Part shown: in pieces, positions 7,573 to 14,542 of the stretch
Layout of the letters: each line of letters begins with the position of its first letter
How positions within the stretch are numbered: position 1 is the stretch's first letter
DNA from: Candidatus Nanopelagicales bacterium
GTDB taxonomy: Bacteria; Actinomycetota; Actinomycetes; S36-B12; UBA5976
Assembly: GCA_023254955.1 (NCBI GenBank)
Contig: JALRKC010000011.1
Coordinates: 1 to 14,542, forward strand
DNA length: 14,542 nucleotides
Direction: 5' to 3'
The notes under the pieces: generated by a model
What the model saw: the letters and a program-made list of their open reading frames with translations, nothing else
What the model was told of the DNA's origin: nothing
Databases searched by the model: none
Translations under genes and position numbers: made by a program

Positions 7573-8354
7573 ATTTTTTAGAGGTCGAATCTGCTTTAGC
7601 TGAAAATGAATTTGAAGCAGTTGGACGGATAACCACCGCATCAAATGGTGCCTTGTTGCTGGATAGCAAGGATGAGAAAAATGCTATTCGTGCCATTTTC
7701 AAACCAAAAATTGGCATTCGTCAACTTTGGGATTTTCCGAACGATGATTTAATCGAAAGAGAGTTGGCATCGTATCTTTTAAGTAAGGCTAGCGGGGCTA
7801 ATCTGATACCGCCAACGATTGCAAGAGAGATAGCTCCCTATGGTGAAGGAACAGTTCAGTACTGGATCGAAGCGGCAAGAATTGAGGCAGTAAAAATCTT
7901 TAGCCCTACCGCAATTGAAAGTGGCTTTACTGAAGTATTGCAGGCTAATGATGCCTCGGGTGAATTAGTTTCGGTAGCTACTTTAGATAGCGATTGGTTG
8001 AGTTTCTTAGTGCTTTTCGATTCAGTGATAAACAACGCAGATCGAAAGGGCTCGCACATCTTGACCGATGAAAAGAAAAGGATGTGGGCAATCGATCATG
8101 GAGTCACCTGGCACCGCGAAGATAAATTGAGAACTATTCTTTGGGCAAACGCGGCAGAGAAATTAAACGATGCTCAGATTGATTTTTTAAACTCGCTAGA
8201 GAGTGCGCTTGAAAGTGAATTTGAGACCTTTGAGAAATTGTTATCACCGGAAGAGGTAACAAGTGCCTTTTTGCGACTTGAAAAGATAAAGGAGACAGGA
8301 TTATTTCCCGTGCCTTCTCAAAAATGGCCTGCGATACCTTGGCCAATATTTTAA
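7569..8354 (+). CDS. SCO1664 family PI3/4-kinase-like protein
   Basis: This 261-residue protein resembles the lipid/protein kinase-like fold of the SCO1664 family. Candidate ATP-site features are the strand IRAIFKPK (K45), LIERELASYLLS (E65), the catalytic-loop-like INNADRKGSHIL (D158, 154-165) and the DFG-like IDHGVTWH (D176). The WDFPNDDL and PPTIAREIAPYGEG blocks are family signatures. These features imply a phosphotransferase, but the substrate (protein, lipid or small molecule) is unknown. The start overlaps the DUF3090 stop in ATGA, and mshC follows after 18 bases. A kinase-like gene next to a phosphatase gene suggests opposing activities. Confidence 0.87.
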   Translation: MNFLEVESALAENEFEAVGRITTASNGALLLDSKDEKNAIRAIFKPKIGIRQLWDFPNDDLIERELASYLLSKASGANLIPPTIAREIAPYGEGTVQYWIEAARIEAVKIFSPTAIESGFTEVLQANDASGELVSVATLDSDWLSFLVLFDSVINNADRKGSHILTDEKKRMWAIDHGVTWHREDKLRTILWANAAEKLNDAQIDFLNSLESALESEFETFEKLLSPEEVTSAFLRLEKIKETGLFPVPSQKWPAIPWPIF

Positions 8355-8372
8355 GACAATTAGAATTTAATC
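8339..8372 (+). promoter_or_regulatory. Possible promoter of mshC (leaderless)
   Basis: TTGGCC (8339-8344), a 16-base spacer and TAGAAT (8361-8366) form a plausible sigma-A-type promoter. TAGAAT lies exactly six bases before the mshC ATG at 8373, and no Shine-Dalgarno sequence is visible, so a leaderless transcript is likely if the promoter works. The -35 part lies inside the end of the SCO1664-family gene. Confidence 0.4.
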
Positions 8373-9590
8373 ATGATTAATTGGCCGGTCGGTTTAATTT
8401 ATCGAGGTGATTGGTTTTCAGGCCTAAATCTTAAAGAGATTGAGGTTTTTGACAGTCAAACGCAGTCAATAGAAAGCATAGAACTAGATCAAAATCCGAT
8501 ACCAATTTACGTATGCGGTTTGACTCCCTATGATTCCGCACATCTAGGTCACGCCTTTACCTATTCAATATTTGATGTGTTAGTTCGTTTCTTGCGACAA
8601 GCAGGAAAGCAGGTCACATATGTGCAAAACATTACAGATGTCGACGATCCGCTATTTGAACGTGCGCGGCGGGACAACCAAGAGTGGTCTGAAATTGCTA
8701 AAAATCAGATAGATAAATTCATAATCGATATGCAAAAAATTGGCGTTAATCCGCCAGATGTATTTACACCGGTCAGCGAGCAGATGCCAACAATTCAAAA
8801 GGCAATAGCAAAATTAGAAACCAACGGTGACCTTTATCAATTGAATGATTCCTGGTATTACCGAGTGCAATCATCTGAGCATTCGTTAACAACTGATTAT
8901 CAGCAAGAGGAGCTTATTACTGTATTTGCACAAAGAGGTGGGGATCCTGAGCGAATAGGAAAACTTAACCCACTTGACCCGGTTGTTTGGAAGCCTTCTT
9001 TACCTGGAGAACCCAACTGGAATTCACCTTTGGGCCTTGGTCGCCCTGGGTGGCATATCGAGTGCGTTGCAATTATTGAAAAATTTTTAGACCTGCCACT
9101 GTTCATTCAAGGCGGAGGTAAAGATTTGATATTCCCTCACCACACAATGTGTGCGTGGCAAACTAAATCTTTAACTAACAAAAACTTAGCTAGAAGTTAC
9201 TTACATGCTGGTTTAGTTTCCTATCAAGGTGAAAAGATGAGTAAATCTCTAGGGAACTTGGTATTCATTTCTGAATTATTAAATAAAGGTTTTTCTAATG
9301 GTGCAATTCGCACACAGCTTTTATCGGTTCCCTGGAATCAAGATTGGGAATGGTTTGAAGCGGATTTGGTCTCTACTCAAAAAAGGGTACAGCGATGGGG
9401 AAGATACCTAGCTAAAGTTCCAGCTGATAGTGAATTTATTTCGTCTGCCTATGAGAGTCTTAAAAATAATTTATCGATAGAACCAATTTTTCAGAGCTTG
9501 GACGAGTTAGAATCAAAGACCAATGATTCAGTTGAATTTCAAGATAGTGTTCAAGCCTTTGTTTCCGATGTATTGGGCTTAAATCTATGA
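8373..9590 (+). CDS. mshC: Cysteine--1-D-myo-inosityl 2-amino-2-deoxy-alpha-D-glucopyranoside ligase (mycothiol ligase)
   Basis: MshC joins cysteine to GlcN-Ins using ATP, the penultimate step of mycothiol synthesis. The 405-residue protein has the CysRS-like catalytic core: YVCGLTPYDSAHLGHA with C48 and the HLGH ATP motif (57-60), NITDVDDPLFERA (86-98), LFIQGGGKDLIFPHH (243-257), and KMSKS (288-292). Zinc ligands expected by homology to mycobacterial MshC are C48, C231 (in GWHIEC) and H256. The N-terminus (INWP...) and the missing tRNA-binding C-terminal domain favour MshC over true CysRS, as does RGGDPERIGK (188-197). Residue 260 is Cys, an oddity discussed separately. A likely leaderless promoter precedes it, and the stop overlaps the pgi start (ATGA, 9587-9590). 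Confidence 0.95.
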   Translation: MINWPVGLIYRGDWFSGLNLKEIEVFDSQTQSIESIELDQNPIPIYVCGLTPYDSAHLGHAFTYSIFDVLVRFLRQAGKQVTYVQNITDVDDPLFERARRDNQEWSEIAKNQIDKFIIDMQKIGVNPPDVFTPVSEQMPTIQKAIAKLETNGDLYQLNDSWYYRVQSSEHSLTTDYQQEELITVFAQRGGDPERIGKLNPLDPVVWKPSLPGEPNWNSPLGLGRPGWHIECVAIIEKFLDLPLFIQGGGKDLIFPHHTMCAWQTKSLTNKNLARSYLHAGLVSYQGEKMSKSLGNLVFISELLNKGFSNGAIRTQLLSVPWNQDWEWFEADLVSTQKRVQRWGRYLAKVPADSEFISSAYESLKNNLSIEPIFQSLDELESKTNDSVEFQDSVQAFVSDVLGLNL

Positions 9591-11101
9591 CACTAAATTC
9601 AAAAGTAGAGGATTTCATTCAAAATTTGCCTACTAATTATCTAAGTGAAAATCTAACGAATTCTCAAGGGCGAGTGTCCGAACTCACGCTGTCAGCTTGC
9701 GGCATTCGAATCGATTTTTCTAAGCAATTATGGGATTTTGAGATCGTAAACCTACTAATTAATGAACTTAACGCTCAGGGAGTGTTAGATCAAAAAATAA
9801 AGGCGATGACTGCTGGCGAGAAGATTAATCGGTCAGAGAATCGAGCAGTAAAACACCACTTACTTAGAGCTAACTTTGGTGATTTCCCAGATCCCGATGA
9901 AAAGCTGGTTATCGAAGAGCGTGAGAGATTTTTAGAATTTGCCCAAGAGGTATTTAATGATCCTAAAATCAAATACCTAGTCAATATAGGAATAGGTGGA
10001 TCAGATCTTGGACCGCGCTTGATCCATCGGGCCTTATCTGGGGCAAAGAAAAAGACCTTTTTCGTGGCAAACCTTGATCCGCGGGAACTTGATGAGGTTT
10101 TAGCACAAATCAACTTAAAAGAAACTATGTTTGTAATGGTTAGTAAAACCTTCACGACCCTTGAAAGCATCCATAATGCCCAGCGAGCAAAAGACGCCTT
10201 CTTAAGTGAATTATCAATGGATGATTTCGAAAAGAACTTTGTTGCTATCACCACGAATCAGACTGCTGCAAGTGAATTCGGAATTAAAAAAGATAGAATT
10301 TTTGAATTTTGGGAATGGATAGGTGGGCGGTATTCGCTAGCTAGCGCTGTAGGAATTTCTATTGCCATGAATTTTGGTAGAGATGTTTTTAGTCAAATGC
10401 TGCAGGGAATGAGAGATTTTGATCAGCATTTTCATAAAACGCCGTTAAAAAGTAATCTAGCATTTTGGCATGCACTTAGCTGGTACTACAACCAAAATTA
10501 CTTAAAATGCAAAAACATTGCAGTGATTGGTTACGCCTCGGCGCTGGAATACTTTGCCACCTATCTTCAACAACTAGTGATGGAGAGTAATGGAAAATCT
10601 GTGAGCGTTGATGGCGAAGTTTTGCCGCAAGCTGCCTGCCCGGTGGTTTTTGGGGAAGTGGGCACTAATTCTCAGCACTCGTTTTTCCAGATGATCCATC
10701 AGGGCAAAGATCTGATTCCCGTAGATTTTATTGTGGTAAAGCCAAATCCGATTTCAAAAGAAGAAATCCAACTAGCCGCCAACGCTTTGGCCCAATCAGC
10801 CGTGCTTGCCATGGGGAGCGATGAGAGTGAGTCACTTAAGGTAGAGAAGAAAATGCCGGGCAATCGCCCCAGCAATTTAATTATCGTTGATTCTTTAGAT
10901 GCCTACTCTCTAGGAGCGTTGATCTCACTCTATGAAGCAAGCACAATCATCCAAGGGTTTATTTACAATATTAATTCTTTTGATCAATGGGGAGTGCAGC
11001 TCGGTAAAAAGGTAGCCGCAAGTTTAGTTACCAGCTTTGAATCTGATGGAAAAACCAGTTTAGACAACTCAACTAAAGCCGCCATCGATTACTTAAACTA
11101 G
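9587..11101 (+). CDS. pgi: Glucose-6-phosphate isomerase
   Basis: Pgi interconverts glucose 6-phosphate and fructose 6-phosphate in glycolysis and gluconeogenesis. The 504-residue cytosolic protein contains the family signatures NIGIGGSDLGP (133-143), SKTFTTLES (186-194), GGRYSLASAVG (246-256), LVMESNGKSV (E333), GTNSQHSFFQMIHQG (H364) and FDQWGVQLGKK (K474); E333, H364 and K474 are the expected catalytic residues. A Lys-rich segment NYLKCKNIAVIGYASALEYF aligns with the mid-domain. The ATG overlaps the mshC stop, so it is probably cotranscribed and translationally coupled with mycothiol synthesis, an uncommon position for pgi. Its stop shares the CTAG tetranucleotide with the stop of the convergent PAC2 gene. 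Confidence 0.96.
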   Translation: MTLNSKVEDFIQNLPTNYLSENLTNSQGRVSELTLSACGIRIDFSKQLWDFEIVNLLINELNAQGVLDQKIKAMTAGEKINRSENRAVKHHLLRANFGDFPDPDEKLVIEERERFLEFAQEVFNDPKIKYLVNIGIGGSDLGPRLIHRALSGAKKKTFFVANLDPRELDEVLAQINLKETMFVMVSKTFTTLESIHNAQRAKDAFLSELSMDDFEKNFVAITTNQTAASEFGIKKDRIFEFWEWIGGRYSLASAVGISIAMNFGRDVFSQMLQGMRDFDQHFHKTPLKSNLAFWHALSWYYNQNYLKCKNIAVIGYASALEYFATYLQQLVMESNGKSVSVDGEVLPQAACPVVFGEVGTNSQHSFFQMIHQGKDLIPVDFIVVKPNPISKEEIQLAANALAQSAVLAMGSDESESLKVEKKMPGNRPSNLIIVDSLDAYSLGALISLYEASTIIQGFIYNINSFDQWGVQLGKKVAASLVTSFESDGKTSLDNSTKAAIDYLN

Positions 11102-11940
11102 TCGCCACCGCGACGCTTTAAATATCTTTCAAATTCCCGGGCGATAGCTTCTCCGCTCGCCTCTGGAAGGTCCGTCGCATCCACATTTTCTTCAAGGCGT
11201 GTTATATATTCTGCAATCTCATCATCTTCTTGCGCCATTTCATCAACACCTACTTGCCAGGCGCGAGCTTCTTCAGGTAAGTCACCTCTTGGCAGATCGA
11301 TATTTGTGAGATCTTCAATTCGAGTAATTAATGCTAGAGAACCTTTTGGGCTTGGGGGTGATGAAACATAATGAGGGAGGGCCGCCCAAAGTGAGATCGT
11401 AGGGATGCTTGATAATCCTAAATAGTTATGCAGCACTCCGATAATTCCGGTTGGCCCTTCATAAGTCGACTTTTCTAAACCAAGTGTTTGGGCTAAATCT
11501 TTGTCGTTTGACACGGCAGTAACTGCAATTGGTCGAGTATGTGGAGCATCTGCAAGTAAGGCGCCGAGTGAAATAACACTGGTTATATTAAGCGCGTGTA
11601 GTTTTTCCATCACTTCTAAGCAAAAACTTTGCCACTTCAAGTTAGGTTCGATACCTTGAACGAAGACAAAAGTTGGCCGATCGTTTGTTGCCGGAGCAAG
11701 AAAAAATTTTGTAGTGGACCAATCAATTACTCTGTCTTCGCCTTCCAGGCGGATTCTTGGGCGCGCTATTTGATAATCGTAATAATCATCTGGATTAATA
11801 GTGTCGACTAATTGTGCGTTGAAAGATTCAATTAAATGATTTATAACCCCGGTTGCTGCTTCACCGGCGTCATTCCAACCCGCAAAAGCCATCACTGCAA
11901 TCGCTCCAGAAGGAGGAAATTGCTTGATGTCTTCGCTCAC
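11098..11940 (-). CDS. PAC2 family protein
   Basis: This 280-residue protein belongs to the PAC2 family, named for a eukaryotic proteasome assembly chaperone. It matches actinobacterial homologues such as Rv2125: VMAFAGWNDAGEAATGVINHL (16-36), DDYYDYQIARPRI, GIEPNLKWQSF, SLGALLADAPHTRPI, YEGPTGIIGVL, ALPHYVSSPPSPKG and a C-terminal AIAREFERYLKRR. The acidic linker before the C-terminus (about 228-262) is typical. The bacterial role is not settled; a link to the nearby proteasome locus is inferred only from name and position. The start is GTG at 11940, with GAGG about nine bases upstream. It is divergent from the HAD gene (67-base spacer) and convergent with pgi. Confidence 0.9.
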   Translation of the reverse strand: MSEDIKQFPPSGAIAVMAFAGWNDAGEAATGVINHLIESFNAQLVDTINPDDYYDYQIARPRIRLEGEDRVIDWSTTKFFLAPATNDRPTFVFVQGIEPNLKWQSFCLEVMEKLHALNITSVISLGALLADAPHTRPIAVTAVSNDKDLAQTLGLEKSTYEGPTGIIGVLHNYLGLSSIPTISLWAALPHYVSSPPSPKGSLALITRIEDLTNIDLPRGDLPEEARAWQVGVDEMAQEDDEIAEYITRLEENVDATDLPEASGEAIAREFERYLKRRGGD

Positions 11941-12007
11941 TTAGGTCTACCTCAGGCTAGTATTTCTTACAGACTTAACCTTATTAGAAATTCCATGAAG
12001 AGGTCTC

Positions 12008-12691
12008 TTGACTCCTGAAAAAAGCCTGCAAGCTGTTCTTATTGATATGGATGGGACTTTAGTAGAGACAGAAAGCGCTTGGTGGCAGACCGAAATAGAG
12101 CTTATGAAGACTTACGGTTATGAGTGGACCCAAGAGGATCAAGAATTGGCTTTGGGTGGGCCCATGCATAGAGTCATTGATTACATGAGCGAGAAAACGG
12201 GTATTTCTGGTCTCGAAATCGATCAACGTTTAATTTCTATGATGCAACAGCGATTAACAAGTCAACCGCCACCACTTCAACCTGGTTGGTCAACTTTGAT
12301 TCCAGAATTAATCGACGCCGGCATCAAATTGGCATTGGTGAGTGCCTCACCAAGAATTTTAATTGATGCAGTTATCGCGGGTGCCGGACTTGATTTTTTT
12401 GATTTGACGATTGCCGCCGAAGATCCACCACAGACCAAACCATATCCTGATCCCTTTTGGATGGCCGCGGATTTATTAAAAATTCCACGAAGTAACTGTT
12501 TAGTAGTTGAGGATTCAAATACCGGAGTGACGAGTGCTATCAGAGCAAAGATGCCGACGATTGCTGTGCCTGCAGGAATACCCATAGTCACCGACGAAAA
12601 AGTGGTAGTGGTTAATTCGATGAGCGAAGTAAGTGTAGAAAAAATGCGAAAAATTTTTGATGATTACTACCGGGTAGAAATCGATGTCTAA
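12008..12691 (+). CDS. HAD superfamily hydrolase (beta-phosphoglucomutase-like)
   Basis: This 227-residue haloacid dehalogenase-type phosphatase or phosphomutase has motif I DMDGTLVETES (nucleophile D13, acid/base D15), motif II Ser in LVSASP (S112), motif III Lys in TKPYPDPF (K144), and motif IV VVEDSNTGVTSAIRA (E168, D169). The helical cap between motifs I and II (about 20-90) is of the C1 type, as in beta-PGM and phosphoglycolate phosphatase; the substrate is not predictable. The start is TTG at 12008, with GAAGAGG (11997-12003) as a fair ribosome site four bases upstream; an ATG at 11995 is out of frame. It overlaps the trmI start by eight bases. This HAD type commonly sits next to trmI in Actinobacteria. 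Confidence 0.9.
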   Translation: MTPEKSLQAVLIDMDGTLVETESAWWQTEIELMKTYGYEWTQEDQELALGGPMHRVIDYMSEKTGISGLEIDQRLISMMQQRLTSQPPPLQPGWSTLIPELIDAGIKLALVSASPRILIDAVIAGAGLDFFDLTIAAEDPPQTKPYPDPFWMAADLLKIPRSNCLVVEDSNTGVTSAIRAKMPTIAVPAGIPIVTDEKVVVVNSMSEVSVEKMRKIFDDYYRVEIDV

Positions 12692-13544
12692 TAGTATTTT
12701 TTCAGATGGTGATTTAGTAAGACTGATAGACCAAAAAGGAAAAATTCATCAAATTACTTTGCTAGTAGGCCAAAAATTTTTCACTAACCATGGCTCAATC
12801 GAGCACAATGAGATTATTGGCGAATCGGTTGGTTCTGTTTTTGAAAGCTCTAATGGCATGAAGTACGCAGCCTTTCATCCTTCTCTAGAAGAGTATGTAA
12901 TGAAAATGCCAAGAGGTGCCGCGGTCATATACCCGCAAGATGCTAGAGCGATGATCGAACTTGCTGATATCTCTGCAGGCAATCGAGTATTAGAGGCGGG
13001 TGCTGGTAGCGGATCTTTGACCTTGCACATCTTAAGAGCCTTAGCTGGATCTGGTGAATTGGTTAGCGTTGAAATTAGAGAAGAGTTTTCTCAGATAGCT
13101 CGTAAAAATGTAGAAAAATTTACTGCAACAAAAAATTGGGAACTAATTAATGCTGATTTAGCAGAATTTAAAAGTGACGATAAATTTGATGCAGTACTTC
13201 TTGACTTACTTAATCCTTGGGATTATCTATCAAAAGTTGAAGAAGTATTAGCTCCTGGGCGTTTTTTAGTTTGTTATGTAGCCACAACAACCCAGATGTC
13301 AAGAGTTGTTGAAACCATGAAAGCTCGCGAGTGCTGGTTTAATCCAATAGCAAGTGAAGATCTTCATCGTGAGTGGCATTTGCAAGGTTTAGCGGTGCGA
13401 CCAAATCATAAAATGATTGGACACACTGGTTTTTTGATTCAAGCCAGATTAATGGCTCCAGGTGTAAAGGCACCAGTCAAGAAGATGAAGCCGGCAAAAG
13501 GTGCATATGGGCCTGATTGGCAAGCAGTTGGAGAAAACCCATAA
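12684..13544 (+). CDS. trmI: tRNA (adenine-N1-)-methyltransferase (m1A58)
   Basis: TrmI uses S-adenosylmethionine to methylate N1 of A58 in the tRNA T loop, and acts as a homotetramer in characterised cases. The 286-residue protein has an N-terminal beta domain (about 1-70), the linker block MPRGAAVIYPQDARAM (75-90), the SAM-binding motif RVLEAGAGSGSLTL (101-114), the acidic SAM-ribose region SVEIREEF (128-135), and the catalytic loop LLDLLNPWDYL (D174). The C-terminus GHTGFLIQARLMAPG matches actinobacterial TrmI, and a Lys/Pro-rich tail ends the protein. Its ATG lies within the HAD gene end. arc follows after 32 bases, the usual actinobacterial order. Confidence 0.95.
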   Translation: MSNSIFSDGDLVRLIDQKGKIHQITLLVGQKFFTNHGSIEHNEIIGESVGSVFESSNGMKYAAFHPSLEEYVMKMPRGAAVIYPQDARAMIELADISAGNRVLEAGAGSGSLTLHILRALAGSGELVSVEIREEFSQIARKNVEKFTATKNWELINADLAEFKSDDKFDAVLLDLLNPWDYLSKVEEVLAPGRFLVCYVATTTQMSRVVETMKARECWFNPIASEDLHREWHLQGLAVRPNHKMIGHTGFLIQARLMAPGVKAPVKKMKPAKGAYGPDWQAVGENP

Positions 13545-13555
13545 GCCGGTAGCAT
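13528..13555 (+). promoter_or_regulatory. Possible promoter of arc
   Basis: TTGGAG (13528-13533), a 16-base spacer and TAGCAT (13550-13555) form a sigma-A-like promoter that overlaps the end of trmI. An AGGGGG stretch (13562-13567) lies about nine bases before the arc ATG as a ribosome site, so this would be a short-leader transcript rather than a leaderless one. Confidence 0.4.
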
Positions 13556-13576
13556 TGCCCCAGGGGGTGCGAAGCG

Positions 13577-14542
13577 ATGTCTGAAAATGAACAACTCAAC
13601 AAGTTAGAGAATGAGATTAAGTCACTTCGTTCCCATAACGAAAATCTGGCGCACACACTGCGAGAGGCAAAAGAACAACTAATAGCACTAAAAGCAGAAG
13701 TTGAAAACCTTTCAAAGCCGCCAAGCAGTTTTGCCATAATCGTTTCAAACAACAAAGACGGCTCGGTAGATATTTTAAATGCCGGTCGAAAGTTACGAGT
13801 TACCGTTTCCCCAGAAGTTAAAAGACAGGATTTACTCGTCGGCCGCGAAGTAATTCTTAATGATGCCCTAAACGTCGTTGATGTTTTAAGCTATGAATCG
13901 GTCGGTGAGGTAGTAACACTTAAAGAAGTTTTAGCAGATCAGGCTCGTGCCGTAGTAATTGGCCGAACCGACGAAGAAAAAATAGCACGCCTGGCTCAGC
14001 CACTAATCGATGAAAATTTACGATCCGGTGACTCGTTAATGCTGGATCCTAAAAATAATGTTCTCTACGAGAAGATACCTAAAAGTGATATCGAAGAATT
14101 AGTTTTGGAAGAAGTCCCGGATGTTGATTACAACGATATCGGGGGGCTGGGTCAACAAATTGAACAAATTAGAGATGCAGTTGAAATGCCTTATTTACAT
14201 AAGGACCTTTATGCAGAACACCAATTAAAGGCACCCAAAGGCATTTTGCTTTATGGTCCACCTGGCTGTGGCAAAACTTTAATCGCTAAAGCGGTGGCGA
14301 ATTCTTTAGCTAAAAAAGTATCGGAAAAAACTGGTCAGGCTGACACCAAATCTTTCTTTCTAAACATCAAAGGACCTGAACTATTAAATAAATATGTAGG
14401 TGAAACAGAAAGACATATCAGACAGATATTTCAGAGGGCCCGCGAAAAGGCAAATAGCGGAACTCCAGTAATCGTTTTCTTTGATGAGATGGATTCCCTA
14501 TTCAGAACACGGGGGAGCGGGGTATCAAGCGATGTTGAAAAC
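13577..14542 (+). CDS. arc: Proteasome-associated AAA ATPase ARC/Mpa (3' end outside window)
   Basis: ARC (Mpa in mycobacteria) is the hexameric AAA+ unfoldase that recognises Pup-tagged proteins and feeds them to the 20S proteasome. The visible 322 codons cover an N-terminal coiled coil (about 1-46) that binds Pup in homologues, two OB-like interdomains (about 50-165), the segment [20 protein letters not shown] (178-197), Walker A GPPGCGKT (227-234), [18 protein letters not shown] (265-282) and Walker [11 protein letters not shown] (298-307). The frame is open to the window end. The C-terminal GQYL-type docking tail, needed to confirm proteasome binding, lies beyond it. It is preceded by trmI, and dop, pup and prcBA would be expected downstream. 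Confidence 0.95.
   Translation, partial: MSENEQLNKLENEIKSLRSHNENLAHTLREAKEQLIALKAEVENLSKPPSSFAIIVSNNKDGSVDILNAGRKLRVTVSPEVKRQDLLVGREVILNDALNVVDVLSYESVGEVVTLKEVLADQARAVVIGRTDEEKIARLAQPLIDENLRSGDSLMLDPKNNVLYEKIPKSDIEELVLEEVPDVDYNDIGGLGQQIEQIRDAVEMPYLHKDLYAEHQLKAPKGILLYGPPGCGKTLIAKAVANSLAKKVSEKTGQADTKSFFLNIKGPELLNKYVGETERHIRQIFQRAREKANSGTPVIVFFDEMDSLFRTRGSGVSSDVEN

Noticed and set aside
8373..9590. Cysteinyl-tRNA synthetase instead of MshC
   Set aside because: The protein lacks the C-terminal tRNA-binding region, has MshC-type N-terminal residues and RGGDPERxGK, and sits in the typical mshC neighbourhood.
9790..10254. 154-codon open frame on the minus strand inside pgi
   Set aside because: It lies wholly antisense to a strongly conserved gene, its translation is Ser/Lys-rich with no recognisable domain, and no start signal is seen.
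12277..12591. 104-codon minus-strand frame inside the HAD gene
   Set aside because: It is a shadow of the HAD coding frame with no family resemblance.
13477..13755. 92-codon minus-strand frame across the trmI/arc junction
   Set aside because: It is antisense to the trmI end and the arc coiled coil; the real frame on the plus strand matches ARC family sequence.
13577..14542. Possible frameshift or truncation in arc
   Set aside because: A codon-by-codon read from 13577 stays open to the last base with all AAA motifs in frame; the gene is cut only by the window end.

Overview
The window looks like a chromosomal segment of a low-GC, streamlined Actinobacterium. Three lines of evidence support this. 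It carries mycothiol ligase (mshC) and the proteasomal ATPase ARC/Mpa, both actinobacterial hallmarks. It has several families found almost only in Actinobacteria: DUF4916, DUF5703, DUF3090, the SCO1664 family, the MSMEG_4193-type phosphatase and actinobacterial PAC2. The DNA is AT-rich (about 40% GC by eye), and genes overlap or abut with almost no spacers. A freshwater acI-type lineage (Nanopelagicales) would fit, but that is inference. No mobile element, CRISPR array, phage gene or sign of recent transfer was seen, and no gene-free stretch exceeds about 110 bases.

Layout. (1) 2-1089, plus: a DUF4916 Nudix-like protein coupled to a VKOR-family membrane oxidoreductase. (2) 1090-2988, minus: a two-TM potassium channel with two RCK/TrkA units, and tRNA-Leu(GAG). 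(3) 3055-4347, plus: an M20 metallopeptidase, whose 3' end overlaps the convergent pair DUF5703 and an aldo/keto-reductase-fold protein (4322-5439, minus). (4) 5510-11101, plus: a six-gene operon-like run of uppP, histidine phosphatase, DUF3090, SCO1664-family kinase-like protein, mshC and pgi, with gaps of 18 bases or fewer or short overlaps. (5) 11098-11940, minus: a PAC2-family protein. (6) 12008-14542, plus: a HAD hydrolase, tRNA m1A58 methyltransferase (trmI) and the start of arc/mpa, which runs off the window.

How the genes fit together. The central run joins cell-wall lipid carrier recycling (UppP), an uncharacterised phosphatase/zinc-protein/kinase-like trio, mycothiol synthesis (MshC) and glucose-6-phosphate metabolism (Pgi). 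The right end opens the Pup-proteasome locus, where PAC2, HAD and TrmI are customary neighbours. From memory, the order resembles the Mycobacterium tuberculosis Rv2115c-Rv2141c region, compressed and with pgi inserted.

Most notable points: an aldo/keto reductase that appears to have lost all four catalytic-tetrad residues; a Nudix-like protein with a degenerate Nudix box; the unexplained phosphatase-DUF3090-kinase-like trio; a Cys in MshC where CysRS has its fourth zinc ligand; pgi translationally coupled to mshC; and a recurring TAGnnT-N6-ATG arrangement suggesting leaderless transcripts.
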